From contig NZ_BJEQ01000011.1 in NCBI RefSeq assembly GCF_005405585.1, positions 91,988-155,987 of the forward strand: a stretch of DNA of 64,000 bases, given 5' to 3'. The DNA is from Agarivorans sp. Toyoura001. GTDB lineage: Bacteria; Pseudomonadota; Gammaproteobacteria; Enterobacterales; Celerinatantimonadaceae. Shown piece after piece: positions 1 to 7,706 of the stretch. How positions within the stretch are numbered: the first letter of the stretch is position 1; every line of letters starts with the position of its first letter. The notes under the pieces are model-generated. The model was not told where the DNA came from. It was given only the letters and a program-made list of their open reading frames with translations, and searched no databases. The translations under genes were made by a program, and so were the position numbers.

Positions 1-684
1 GCTTAGCATCTGCTCTAGTAAACGAGGTATCAGCGTGCCGCTGCGGCCCCAGTCACCGTTGTCGTCGTAATCTAAACCGCTAGGGTGATAGCGCTTAAAG
101 TGTTGGTCCAACAAGGTATTGCCGGGCCCGGTGTCATAACCCAGTAACTCTTGTTTGGGAACAAGAGCAGTAATGTTAGCAATGCCACCAATATTTAGGA
201 TGAAACGTGGCTCACTTGGATGACTAAACATTGCTTGGTGAAAGGCTGGTACCAAGGGCGCACCTTGGCCGCCTAAGGCCATGTCTTTGTTTCTAAAATC
301 GGCCACTACATCTATTTTGCTTTGCACCGCAATGTGGCTTGGGCTGCCTATCTGCAAACTAAAACTTAGCTCAGGGAAGTGGCGAATGGTTTGGCCGTGG
401 CTACCTATGGCGGTGATGTGATCGGCACTTAAGCCAGCAAGCTGAATGGCTTGATTCGCAGTATCAGCAAATAAGCCAGCAACTGCCACGCTAGCTGATG
501 CCATGTTGGCTAATTCGTTCTCTGCTGGGCTACATAAGCCGTGTAATTGGCTGAGTAATTGAGCCGGAATAGCTTGCTGGTGGTGGGCCAGTAGCTTGGG
601 GGGGGATTGGGCAAAATCCACTACCACCGCATCTACGCCATCCATACTGGTACCAGACATTAAACCTAGATAAATATCACTCAT
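1..684 (-). CDS. anmK: Anhydro-N-acetylmuramic acid kinase, N-terminal part (cut by window edge)
   Basis: Phosphorylates and opens 1,6-anhydro-MurNAc to MurNAc-6-phosphate during cytoplasmic peptidoglycan recycling. Reading leftward from ATG at 684 the frame stays open for 228 codons to the window edge, so the C-terminus is missing. The N-terminus reads MSDIYLGLMSGTSMDGVDAV, the hallmark phosphate-binding start of AnmK. The start follows an AAGG Shine-Dalgarno and lies 8 nt after the stop of the M23 peptidase gene, so the two are very likely co-transcribed. That pairing makes sense: one opens the wall, the other recycles its sugar. Family assignment is secure; only the truncated end is unseen. 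Confidence 0.95.
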   Translation of the reverse strand, partial: MSDIYLGLMSGTSMDGVDAVVVDFAQSPPKLLAHHQQAIPAQLLSQLHGLCSPAENELANMASASVAVAGLFADTANQAIQLAGLSADHITAIGSHGQTIRHFPELSFSLQIGSPSHIAVQSKIDVVADFRNKDMALGGQGAPLVPAFHQAMFSHPSEPRFILNIGGIANITALVPKQELLGYDTGPGNTLLDQHFKRYHPSGLDYDDNGDWGRSGTLIPRLLEQMLS

Positions 685-692
685 CGCCTTGC

Positions 693-2342
693 CTAGTTCA
701 TGGCCAGTAATACCCGTTTGGTATTATCTAGCTGTTCAATACGGGCTTTAGCAATAGGCATAAAGCGTTGCTTTTGCTCTCCTTTAAGTGGGGTCGAGGT
801 AGGAAGCTTAACCGTACGCGGGTTTTTATGTACCCCATGTACCAAGAACTCATAGTGTAAGTGCGGGCCAGTAACTCGGCCTGTTGCTCCTACAGTACCA
901 ATTTTCTTGCCCTGTTTTACTCGCTGGCCGGTTTTTACGTAACGTTTATGCAAGTGCAAGTACTTGGTGACATAAGCGCTGCTGTGCTGAATAAACACAT
1001 AATTACCGTTGTATTTGCTGTACCCCGACTTGGTGACTCGGCCATCGCCAGCGGCTTGTACCGGCGTGCCCACTTTAGCGGCGTAATCGATGCCGTTATG
1101 AGCGCGTACTCGGCCGGTTACTGGGTGTAAGCGGCGAGGGTTAAAGCTAGAGCTTATGTATTTAAAGTTAACTGGAGCGCGTAAAAAGGCCTTACGCATT
1201 GGCCGGCCTTCAGGGGTGTAGTAATTGCCATCGTCGTGACGAACAGCTCGAAATACATCGCCTTGATTGATAAATTCAGCGGCAATGATATCGCCATTGC
1301 CGGCGTATTGGCCGTCTACGTATAGCTCTTCAAACAACACCATAAAGCTGTCATTTTTGCGAATGTCTAAGGCAAAATCGATGTCCCAGCCAAATACTGC
1401 GGCCAAGTCCATTATTTGGCCTTGGCTTAGCTCGGCGCTAATACCGGCATTCCAAAAACTTGAGTTAATGGTGCCACGGGCAAAGTTAGTTCTAGTTTCT
1501 AACTCTTGTGTATCAATGCGAGCGCTAAATTGGTCTTGTGAGTCACGTTCAATGATCAGAGTTTGATATTTTGATTGAGGGTAATGCAATTCGATAAGCT
1601 GATCGTTGTCATCGAGGTAAAAATCTAGGGTATCACCGGGGTGAACGGTACGTAATTTACGCGCTTCGCCGCCTAGTTGATCAATGTTGTGCAAGGTGCG
1701 GGCGCTTAACCCCACGCGGGAAAAGATTAACGCCATGCTATCGCCAGATTTAACCGTTTGGCGTTTAAGCGTATAAAAGTGCTCTTGTTCTAGTGGCGTT
1801 TGATCAGACTCAATGGCCAATTCTAAAGGGTAACGTACGCCTAAATGCAATTCGTTGCCTTGCTGAATTTGCTCAAGCACTGCAGCTGCATCATTTAAAT
1901 CGACCTCACCGCCGCTTGAATCTGGCTCGATAACGGCCTTAGCTGTTAAAGGCGTACCTTGTTCTGATGCAAAGGTATGTGTTTCAGGATTTGCCTCAGG
2001 GGCAGGTTCGTTTTTGACAAGCTCCGTGGCTGCAGCTTGGCTAGGTTGCGGAGTCTTTGCTACTGACTCCACTTCAGGCGATTTAGCACTAGGCTGTTGC
2101 TCCGCTTCTTTAAGTTGCTCAGCTACCTTGATTTGCTCAATAGACGGCTCAGCTTTGGTTTTAATTTGCGGCGTTAAGGGTTCAACGCTTTGCGTACTGC
2201 TTGCTGCTGCAGATAAGTCTATGCTTTGGCGCTGGCTGGCACTGGGAGAACTTTGCTCGCTAGGGAAAAGAAGAGCAGCCACTACTACAAGAAAGAGAAT
2301 GATTAAGATTCGGCGGTGGCGTTTGGGTAATAAGCTTTGCAA
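693..2342 (-). CDS. mepM: M23 family metallopeptidase (murein DD-endopeptidase, MepM/YebA-like)
   Basis: Periplasmic zinc endopeptidase that cuts peptidoglycan cross-links to allow wall growth. Numbering from an upstream TTG at 2489 (598 residues), there is a membrane anchor at about 60-75, a long Gln/Glu/Pro-rich linker to about 200, an OapA/LysM-like segment at about 238-290, and a LytM domain with zinc ligands H464 and D468 plus the HLHYE motif at 543-547. I prefer the TTG at 2342 because it gives MQSLLPKRHRR before the anchor, like other MepM proteins, and has GGAAG 4 nt upstream; the preceding 49 codons lack a ribosome site and do not resemble the family. No ATG exists near the start. 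It is followed directly by anmK. Confidence 0.9.
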   Translation of the reverse strand: MQSLLPKRHRRILIILFLVVVAALLFPSEQSSPSASQRQSIDLSAAASSTQSVEPLTPQIKTKAEPSIEQIKVAEQLKEAEQQPSAKSPEVESVAKTPQPSQAAATELVKNEPAPEANPETHTFASEQGTPLTAKAVIEPDSSGGEVDLNDAAAVLEQIQQGNELHLGVRYPLELAIESDQTPLEQEHFYTLKRQTVKSGDSMALIFSRVGLSARTLHNIDQLGGEARKLRTVHPGDTLDFYLDDNDQLIELHYPQSKYQTLIIERDSQDQFSARIDTQELETRTNFARGTINSSFWNAGISAELSQGQIMDLAAVFGWDIDFALDIRKNDSFMVLFEELYVDGQYAGNGDIIAAEFINQGDVFRAVRHDDGNYYTPEGRPMRKAFLRAPVNFKYISSSFNPRRLHPVTGRVRAHNGIDYAAKVGTPVQAAGDGRVTKSGYSKYNGNYVFIQHSSAYVTKYLHLHKRYVKTGQRVKQGKKIGTVGATGRVTGPHLHYEFLVHGVHKNPRTVKLPTSTPLKGEQKQRFMPIAKARIEQLDNTKRVLLAMN

Positions 2343-2659
2343 TCTACTTCCAACATACAAACAAGTGATTACGGCGATTGTAGCCAGATGCTGAGGAGAA
2401 TGCCAGATTCTACATCGCAAGCCGTGAGCTATAAGGGATACAGCGCAGCGGGTGGCCAATTTGGCGCAGCTTGATAAGTACTGGTGCAATATCGATTTTA
2501 GTTGCTTAACCCGCAGTTTTATTAAGGAAAAGTCACCAAAGAATAAATGTTGGTGAATGATTAAACAGTGGCTTGTTTAACAAGATAAATAACCAAATAC
2601 CTCTTTAGGGGTGGTGGTGTCTATCGAATGACCATGTGAATGCTAAATTAGCTCAAAGC

Positions 2660-2675
2660 TGGCACAAGAATTCCA
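2660..2675 (+). promoter_or_regulatory. Candidate sigma-54-like promoter on the + strand
   Basis: TGGCAC at 2660-2665 and TTCC at 2671-2674 have exactly the -24/-12 spacing of sigma-54 promoters (consensus TGGCAC-N5-TTGC), with one mismatch in the -12 element. Start would be near 2686. A weaker sigma-70 reading (TGGCAC, 15 bp, TATAAC at 2681-2686) is possible. It points at a terminator 45 bp further on, with no + strand gene between. The site partly overlaps the btuF stop codon. Confidence 0.35.
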
Positions 2676-2679
2676 TTAC

Positions 2680-3588
2680 TTATAACGAAGATTTTTCTTC
2701 ACTCGTATATGCTCTCGTCCCACTCGGTTTATCTGAGTGGGTTTTTTTTCGGGTTTTATCTAGCATGCTACACAGTGTGTTTACGCTTTCTAAGGTGCGA
2801 AGAGTGAGGCGATGCGCCTTATCGGGATCTAGTTGGTAAATATTGTTATGTTTTACCGCCTGCAATTGTGGCCATTTATCCCACGAATGAGTAAATTCCC
2901 ACTGGGCAACAATAATGGCTTCAGGATCTGCACTTAATACCCACTCTTCAGATAGCAGCGGGTAAGGGGCAACGGCTTCGGCCATAATGTTTTCCCCGCC
3001 GCATAAGCGAATACCATCGTCTATCCAGCTTTTGGCTGAAATACTCCGTAATGGCTGGTACCACATTTGATAAAACACACTCACAGGGCGTTGCGATTGG
3101 TACTGTTGGGCTAGTTGTTCCAGTTGCTGCTCGGCATAGTGGCTAAGCCTTTGGCCTGTTTCTGGTTCGCCCAATATTTCGCCTAACGTGGCGAGTTGCT
3201 TGGGTAGCGTAGCCAGTTGCTTGGGCTGAGAGACAAACACGTCAATGTTCAAGGCTCTTAGCTTTTGCGCCAAACTTTCTTGGTTGCCTTGTTTCCACAC
3301 CAACACTAAATCTGGTTTCAATGAAATAATGCTTTCTAAGCTGATGTATTGATAATTGCCAATGCGTGGCAGGGCTTTAGCGGCTTCCGGGTAGTCTGCG
3401 TAATCTACCGTGGCAATCAGCCTATCGCCAGCGCCAAGGGCGTAAACTTGCTCGGTTAAATGTGGCGCTAAGGCAATAATACGTTGTGGTTTGGCCTGCA
3501 AGGTGGAACTAAAAAGCAAGCATACAGCCGCCAGGAATAGGGCTAAGTTTGCGACAATAAAACGCTTATAAGTAGATAACACGAACAA
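2680..3588 (-). CDS. btuF: Cobalamin ABC transporter periplasmic binding protein
   Basis: Binds vitamin B12 in the periplasm and passes it to BtuCD. A signal peptide (hydrophobic core about residues 12-31, ending LQA) precedes the class III binding-protein fold; the N-terminal lobe has the typical RIIALAPHLTEQVYALGAGD and the LKPDLVLVWKQGN segment of BtuF. The gene overlaps cbiB by 23 nt, and its reading-frame start is TTG at 3588, with GTG at 3582 equally possible; neither has a good ribosome site, so translational coupling to cbiB is likely. The last 25 or so residues (KKTHSDKPSGT...) are a charged tail overlapping a terminator that belongs to the other strand. BtuC and BtuD are not in the window. 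Confidence 0.9.
   Translation of the reverse strand: MFVLSTYKRFIVANLALFLAAVCLLFSSTLQAKPQRIIALAPHLTEQVYALGAGDRLIATVDYADYPEAAKALPRIGNYQYISLESIISLKPDLVLVWKQGNQESLAQKLRALNIDVFVSQPKQLATLPKQLATLGEILGEPETGQRLSHYAEQQLEQLAQQYQSQRPVSVFYQMWYQPLRSISAKSWIDDGIRLCGGENIMAEAVAPYPLLSEEWVLSADPEAIIVAQWEFTHSWDKWPQLQAVKHNNIYQLDPDKAHRLTLRTLESVNTLCSMLDKTRKKTHSDKPSGTRAYTSEEKSSL
2686..2749 (+). ncRNA. Possible short Hfq-type small RNA opposite the 3' end of btuF
   Basis: Between the candidate promoter and a strong terminator lies about 64 nt with a small-RNA layout: a 5-bp hairpin GAAGA-TTTT-TCTTC at 2687-2700, an unpaired 18-nt stretch at 2701-2718, and a terminator hairpin with eight T residues. Nothing here codes for protein on the + strand. 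On the opposite strand the same bases encode a charged, low-complexity tail of BtuF that is not part of the usual fold. I do not recognise the RNA as a known family. Confidence 0.3.
2719..2749 (+). terminator. Intrinsic terminator oriented on the + strand, inside btuF
   Basis: CCCACTC at 2719-2725 pairs with GAGTGGG at 2735-2741 around a 9-nt loop and is followed by eight T at 2742-2749. The T-tract is only on the + strand side, so it cannot serve btuF, which runs the other way and whose coding frame spans it. No annotated + strand gene ends here. Confidence 0.75.
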
Positions 3589-4513
3589 GGTAAATTGGGC
3601 TTAAGATCAATAAGAACAGCAGCGCACTCATATTGAGTTTTAAGGCTAAGCGATCAAGCTCTGCTGCTTCTGGGTATTGTTTGGCGGGGCCAAAGCGCGC
3701 TTGTTCTACTTTTTGCTGCTGATAGTGGCGCGGGCCGCCTAATTCACTTTGTAAGCTGCTAGCACTCACGCTAATTAACTTACCACTGGCGCTGTAAGGC
3801 CAGCGAAAACCTTGGCTTAAGGCTGCTTTGTTACGCGAAAGCTTGCCGTAAAAACAAATAATTAGCGCCAATAACTGGAAAGGCAGCCAGCTCAGTGCCT
3901 GATAAAAGCGGCTGGCACTGTTGCCAAATTGGCGATACTGGGAGAGTTTTGGATTCCAGGCTAGGTGTAACTCACTAATTATTCTGTAGATTAAGGCTGG
4001 CACAATGCCACCCAACATAAACCAAAAAATCACGCCAAACCAATTGGCTGCCAACCTCAGTAGCAACATTTCTGCCGAGGCCTTAGCCACACCTACTGCC
4101 GATAAGCCATCACAATCGCGTAATACCCAAGGCCTTAAAATGCCACGGGCTTGCTGATGTAGTTGCTTATTCAGTAGCAAGGTAATTCGATGAAAGCTAT
4201 GCATAGGGGCTTGCCACTGTAATAAACACAGTAGCAATAGTGCGTCTAACAAGGCACTCAGAGGGTTAAGTTGATTGAATAAGGCAATGCCTAAGGCAAG
4301 AGGAGTTAACACTGTGAGCAAGGCAATAGCACCTGCTAAGCGTTGTTGTTTGGGGCCGTTGGTACTGCGATTGACTTTATTTGCTAGTTGTTCGCCAAAC
4401 CAGCGAATCAATAACATTACCTGGCCAAATCCTCGACCAGGTAATAAACGTTCTAGGGCAATACCCAACAACGGTAAACTTAGGCTTAACCACAGCCAGG
4501 AGTGTTCATCCAT
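3566..4513 (-). CDS. cbiB: CobD/CbiB-family cobalamin biosynthesis membrane protein
   Basis: CbiB enzymes attach an aminopropanol arm to adenosylcobyric acid to make adenosylcobinamide (phosphate). The 315-residue protein has several hydrophobic segments (about 5-25, 60-105, 160-185, 205-225, 295-315) and the CbiB pattern of a membrane domain followed by a charged cytoplasmic loop with the GGPRHYQ sequence near residue 265. The gene sits between mtnN, whose stop it touches, and btuF, an arrangement also known in Vibrio. No other corrin-synthesis gene is nearby, so the protein may work in cobinamide salvage rather than de novo synthesis; that is inference. Family membership is good, exact reaction less so. 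Confidence 0.8.
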   Translation of the reverse strand: MDEHSWLWLSLSLPLLGIALERLLPGRGFGQVMLLIRWFGEQLANKVNRSTNGPKQQRLAGAIALLTVLTPLALGIALFNQLNPLSALLDALLLLCLLQWQAPMHSFHRITLLLNKQLHQQARGILRPWVLRDCDGLSAVGVAKASAEMLLLRLAANWFGVIFWFMLGGIVPALIYRIISELHLAWNPKLSQYRQFGNSASRFYQALSWLPFQLLALIICFYGKLSRNKAALSQGFRWPYSASGKLISVSASSLQSELGGPRHYQQQKVEQARFGPAKQYPEAAELDRLALKLNMSALLFLLILSPIYLVRVIYL

Positions 4514-5211
4514 TATTTAGTGAGTTTCTCTAACATGGCTAATACCAATGCGGTTGAGTGTTTAGCGGCAGTTTCTAAAAACTCATCGAATGATGATGGT
4601 GATTCTTTACCTGCAATATCAGACAGCGAACGAATCACCACAAAGGGAACATCGGCCAAATGACAAACTTGGGCAATTGCAGCGCCTTCCATTTCAACTG
4701 CTGCCATTTTTGGGAAGTCTGCACGAGCTTTGGCTACACGCTCTGGGTCGGCCATAAAGATATCGCCAGTACAAATTTGTCCGCGAACAATTTGGTGACC
4801 AGAAAGCTGAGTGGCGGCTTGTTCTGCTACCTCAATTAATTTCGCGTCGGCTTTATAGGCTGCTGGGTTAGCAGGGAGTTGACCCATTTCATAGCTAAAT
4901 GCAGTTAAGTCTACATCGTGGTAACGCAGTTCATCTGAAATAACCACGTCACCTACTTTTAATGAGGGGTCAAAGCCGCCAGCAGAACCAGTGTTAATCA
5001 CTTGGGTTGGCTGGTAGCGTTGCAGTAATACAGTGGTGGCAATGGCGGCAGCTACTTTGCCAATACCTGAACGAGTTACAACCACTGGGTGCTGGTTTAT
5101 TTCACCGCTGTAGAACTCACAACCAGCAAAACTATAGGTATCACAATTGTCGATCAATTCACGAAGTGCAACCACTTCTTGTTCCATAGCACCAATAATT
5201 GCTGTAGTCAT
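4513..5211 (-). CDS. mtnN: 5'-methylthioadenosine/S-adenosylhomocysteine nucleosidase
   Basis: Cleaves adenine from MTA, S-adenosylhomocysteine and 5'-deoxyadenosine, clearing inhibitors of SAM enzymes and feeding AI-2 synthesis. At 232 residues it has the normal length. It opens with TTAIIGAMEQEVVALRELI (catalytic Glu in the MEQE motif), carries NTGSAGG near 77-83, MEGAAIAQV near 173-181 for ribose and substrate binding, and the SDIAG motif near 197 with the catalytic Asp. First gene of a tight operon with cbiB and btuF. The start ATG at 5211 is the family's usual start. Confidence 0.96.
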   Translation of the reverse strand: MTTAIIGAMEQEVVALRELIDNCDTYSFAGCEFYSGEINQHPVVVTRSGIGKVAAAIATTVLLQRYQPTQVINTGSAGGFDPSLKVGDVVISDELRYHDVDLTAFSYEMGQLPANPAAYKADAKLIEVAEQAATQLSGHQIVRGQICTGDIFMADPERVAKARADFPKMAAVEMEGAAIAQVCHLADVPFVVIRSLSDIAGKESPSSFDEFLETAAKHSTALVLAMLEKLTK

Positions 5212-5274
5212 AACCGTCTCTTTATCAAAAGGAAAAATCAGCGGAATATTACCACAAGCAGGGGTAAGGAACAG

Positions 5275-5703
5275 CTAGAGATCGCGCACAAATACCCGTT
5301 GTGATTTGCGCTGTTTAAAGCCAATGTGCTGATAAAATTGATTAGCTTGCTCGCGAGTGGTGTCACAGCGTACTCGAATATCTCCAACGCCATGACTGGC
5401 AGCCCAATGGCGACACTGTTTAACCAGTCTGCGGCCAATGCCTTGCTGCTGAGAGTCTTGATCAACCACCATACCGCCAATTTCGGCAAAGGGTAAAGAG
5501 CCTAAACGTAGAGCAATAAATACATGTATCCAGCCAACAATTTGCTCTTCTTCGTTTAAGTAAACAAAAGCTTGATGAGTGGAGTTTTCCAAAATACCGT
5601 GAATATTGGGTAATACAGTTTGCGCGGATGGATTGTAGCCTAGCTGTTTTGCTAGTCTCGCAATATCTGCCGCGTCCTCGATATGTACCGGACGAATCTG
5701 CAT
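5275..5703 (-). CDS. GNAT family N-acetyltransferase
   Basis: A single-domain, 142-residue acetyl-CoA-dependent acetyltransferase. It starts MQIRPVHIEDAADIARLAKQLG, typical for GNAT; motif A with the pyrophosphate-binding loop reads QDSQQQGIGRRLV around residues 83-95, and the C-terminal FYQHIGF is the usual motif B. The ATG at 5703 has AAGGA 5 nt upstream. It stands alone between mtnN and a long intergenic region. The acceptor cannot be told from sequence; small-molecule amine or protein N-terminus are both open. Confidence 0.88.
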   Translation of the reverse strand: MQIRPVHIEDAADIARLAKQLGYNPSAQTVLPNIHGILENSTHQAFVYLNEEEQIVGWIHVFIALRLGSLPFAEIGGMVVDQDSQQQGIGRRLVKQCRHWAASHGVGDIRVRCDTTREQANQFYQHIGFKQRKSQRVFVRDL

Positions 5704-5975
5704 AGCATTCCTTAAAATGTGTTAAAACCAACCAATGGTTTTATACAACCATAGTTACCGACATAGGCAGTGAACTGCAAGCAGCTTAGGTAAGATTTAT
5801 GACTTTTTTAAGACAAAAGGCAGGATTATATTGAGTGTTTAGTCAAAATTGGCCTTGCTTCATCATTGGAACAGGCACTTAAATCTCTACGTTAATAAAC
5901 TAACGCATTCGAATATTATAAAATTAGGGCGAATGGGTGCTAAAGCAGTTTGAGGAAAATGACCCAGTATGAGGG

Positions 5976-6062
5976 CTAATGCTTGGCTCTGCATCGGGCA
6001 AGTAACTCTAGATAGGCTAGATACAACATAACCAAGCCAAGAAAAAATCCAATATAGAGCAT
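5976..6062 (-). CDS. Candidate 28-residue single-pass membrane microprotein
   Basis: An ORF too short for ordinary gene callers: ATG at 6062, TAG at 5976. The product begins MLYIGFFLGLVMLYLAYL, then a short Glu-containing segment and a basic tail (ARCRAKH), the layout of a small transmembrane protein with a positive C-terminus. A strong Shine-Dalgarno (AAGAGGA) lies 6-7 nt upstream of the ATG, which is unusual for chance ORFs. It resembles in style the tiny membrane subunits of oxidases and transporters, but I recognise no family. It lies alone in the 497-bp gap between the dehydrogenase and GNAT genes; the rest of that gap shows only the inverted repeat at 6143-6179. Confidence 0.5.
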   Translation of the reverse strand: MLYIGFFLGLVMLYLAYLELLARCRAKH

Positions 6063-6142
6063 TATTGATCCTCTTTATTTGGGGGGCGTTATTGGTGACC
6101 CGTTATGGCCTTTAGCTAAAGTGTTCCCTATTTCGTGGTAAC

Positions 6143-6179
6143 AGAGCAGCTCTAAGTTATATTCACGCAGAGCTGCTCT
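6143..6179. repeat. 11-bp perfect inverted repeat downstream of the dehydrogenase gene
   Basis: AGAGCAGCTCT at 6143-6153 and AGAGCTGCTCT at 6169-6179 are exact inverted copies around a 15-nt AT-rich spacer, 21 bp past the dehydrogenase stop codon. It would fold as a hairpin on either strand, but there is no T-tract on either side, so it is not a classical intrinsic terminator. It may stabilise the 3' end of the mRNA or act as a binding site upstream of the 28-codon ORF. Confidence 0.6.
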
Positions 6180-6200
6180 ACTTCCTAAGGAAAGCTATTT

Positions 6201-7646
6201 CTATTTAGAGAAGTCTACGTAGAAGGTCTTCTTCTCTAGATATTGCTCGAAGCCATATTTGCCGTCTTCGCCACCAGAACCACTTAGTTTGTAACCATTG
6301 TGGAAGCCTTGATGTTGTTCTCCGTGGCCACGGTTTACGTAAATTTCACCACATTCCAAATCGTTGACTAAGTCCATCACCATTTTGATTTTGTTGGTGA
6401 AGATCATTGCCGAAAGGCCATATTCAGAATCATTGGCGTAAGCAACAACTTGATCAAAATCGTCAAATTTGACCACCGGAAGAATAGGGCCGAAGATTTC
6501 CTCGTGTACCAAACTCATATCTTGCGTTACGTTGGTAAATACGGTGGGTTCAAACCAATAGCCTTTTTCAAACCCTGGGCCAGTTAAGCGCTTACCACCG
6601 CAGGCTAAAGTTGCACCTTCTTCTAAAGCTTTAGCGGTCATGGCTTCCATATTGGCCAACTCTTTAGCGCTGACTTTAGGACCCATGTCGCTATCTTCAT
6701 GCATCGGGTCGCCAACTTTTATGGCTTTCACTTTGGCAACAAATTTTTCCATGAACTGATCGTAAATGGCTTGGTGTACATATAAACGCTCATTACAGGT
6801 ACACACTTGGCCACAGTTATCAAATTTTGAGCCTAGTGCTGCATCTACTGCGGCATCAATATTGGCATCTTCCAATACAATAAATGGTGCTTTACCGCCC
6901 AGCTCTAACTGTACGTGAGCGAGGTTGTCAGACGCTGCACGCACAATGGCTTGGCCAGCAGGGGTGCTACCAGTCATTGAAATCATGCTGGTATTAGGGT
7001 GGCGAACTAAGGCATCCCCTAAGGTACGGCCGGGGCCTGTAACCACGTTTAATAAACCCTTTGGTAATCCGGCTTTGTCTGCCAGCTTAGCCAGCTCAAG
7101 TGTGGCCAGTGGCGTCTCTGTGGTTGGTTTTACAATAATCGCGTTACCGGCTACCAAGGCAGGGCCAATTTTCCGCCCGGCCAAGGCTAGCGGGAAATTC
7201 CAAGCGGTAATGGCTACCACCACTCCACGCGGAACCTTGTGGATCCAAATATGCTCGTCGGGATTATCTGATTCAACAATGTCGCCTTCAATGTGGCGCG
7301 CCCATTCGCAGGCATATTCGATGAACGAGCAGGTTACATCTACTTCCATACGGGCGACTTTAAGTAGCTTGCCTTGCTCGGTTACGAGCAACTTGGCTAG
7401 CTCGTCGCGATGGGCTTTTATTTCAGCCACTAGATCTAACAGCTTTTCAGCACGTTTACGTGCCGGCAGTTTTCGCCATTGCTTTTGCGCTGCCACCGCT
7501 GCATTCATAGCGAGTTCTGCATCGGATTCATCGCCATTGGCGACCGTTGCAATCACTTCTTCAGTTGAAGGATTGATCACCTCAACACGCGCGCCAGAAT
7601 TGGCATCAAGCCAAGTCCCGTTAATGTACATCTGATAATTCTTCAT
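6201..7646 (-). CDS. NAD(P)-dependent aldehyde dehydrogenase, AldA-like
   Basis: Oxidises an aldehyde to the acid. The 481 residues cover a whole ALDH: the AITAWNFPLALAGRKIGPAL cofactor segment (about 144-163), the general-base Glu in LELGGKAPF (about 248-256), the catalytic Cys in the DNCGQVCT motif (about 281-288) and the FGPILPV segment near 388. The C-terminus (GEIYVNRGHGEQHQGFHNGY...) closely follows E. coli AldA, lactaldehyde dehydrogenase. Next to it is a secreted GH16 enzyme, and in agar degraders AldA-like enzymes oxidise 3,6-anhydro-L-galactose, so that substrate is a reasonable alternative to lactaldehyde. The 60-bp gap to the GH16 gene allows co-transcription. Family sure, substrate inferred. 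Confidence 0.85.
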   Translation of the reverse strand: MKNYQMYINGTWLDANSGARVEVINPSTEEVIATVANGDESDAELAMNAAVAAQKQWRKLPARKRAEKLLDLVAEIKAHRDELAKLLVTEQGKLLKVARMEVDVTCSFIEYACEWARHIEGDIVESDNPDEHIWIHKVPRGVVVAITAWNFPLALAGRKIGPALVAGNAIIVKPTTETPLATLELAKLADKAGLPKGLLNVVTGPGRTLGDALVRHPNTSMISMTGSTPAGQAIVRAASDNLAHVQLELGGKAPFIVLEDANIDAAVDAALGSKFDNCGQVCTCNERLYVHQAIYDQFMEKFVAKVKAIKVGDPMHEDSDMGPKVSAKELANMEAMTAKALEEGATLACGGKRLTGPGFEKGYWFEPTVFTNVTQDMSLVHEEIFGPILPVVKFDDFDQVVAYANDSEYGLSAMIFTNKIKMVMDLVNDLECGEIYVNRGHGEQHQGFHNGYKLSGSGGEDGKYGFEQYLEKKTFYVDFSK

Positions 7647-7706
7647 GAACGACCTATCTATAAAAGGGATCTTTGGTTGAGCAGGTTTATCTGCCCAACC
7701 GCTAAG

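Noticed and set aside
2343..2489. N-terminal 49 codons of the longest M23 peptidase frame
   Set aside because: Starts at a TTG with no ribosome site, Cys/His-rich, unlike MepM N-termini; a TTG at 2342 fits better.
6925..7635. 236-codon + strand ORF opposite the aldehyde dehydrogenase
   Set aside because: Ser/Ala-rich shadow of a clearly conserved ALDH; no ribosome site or family resemblance.
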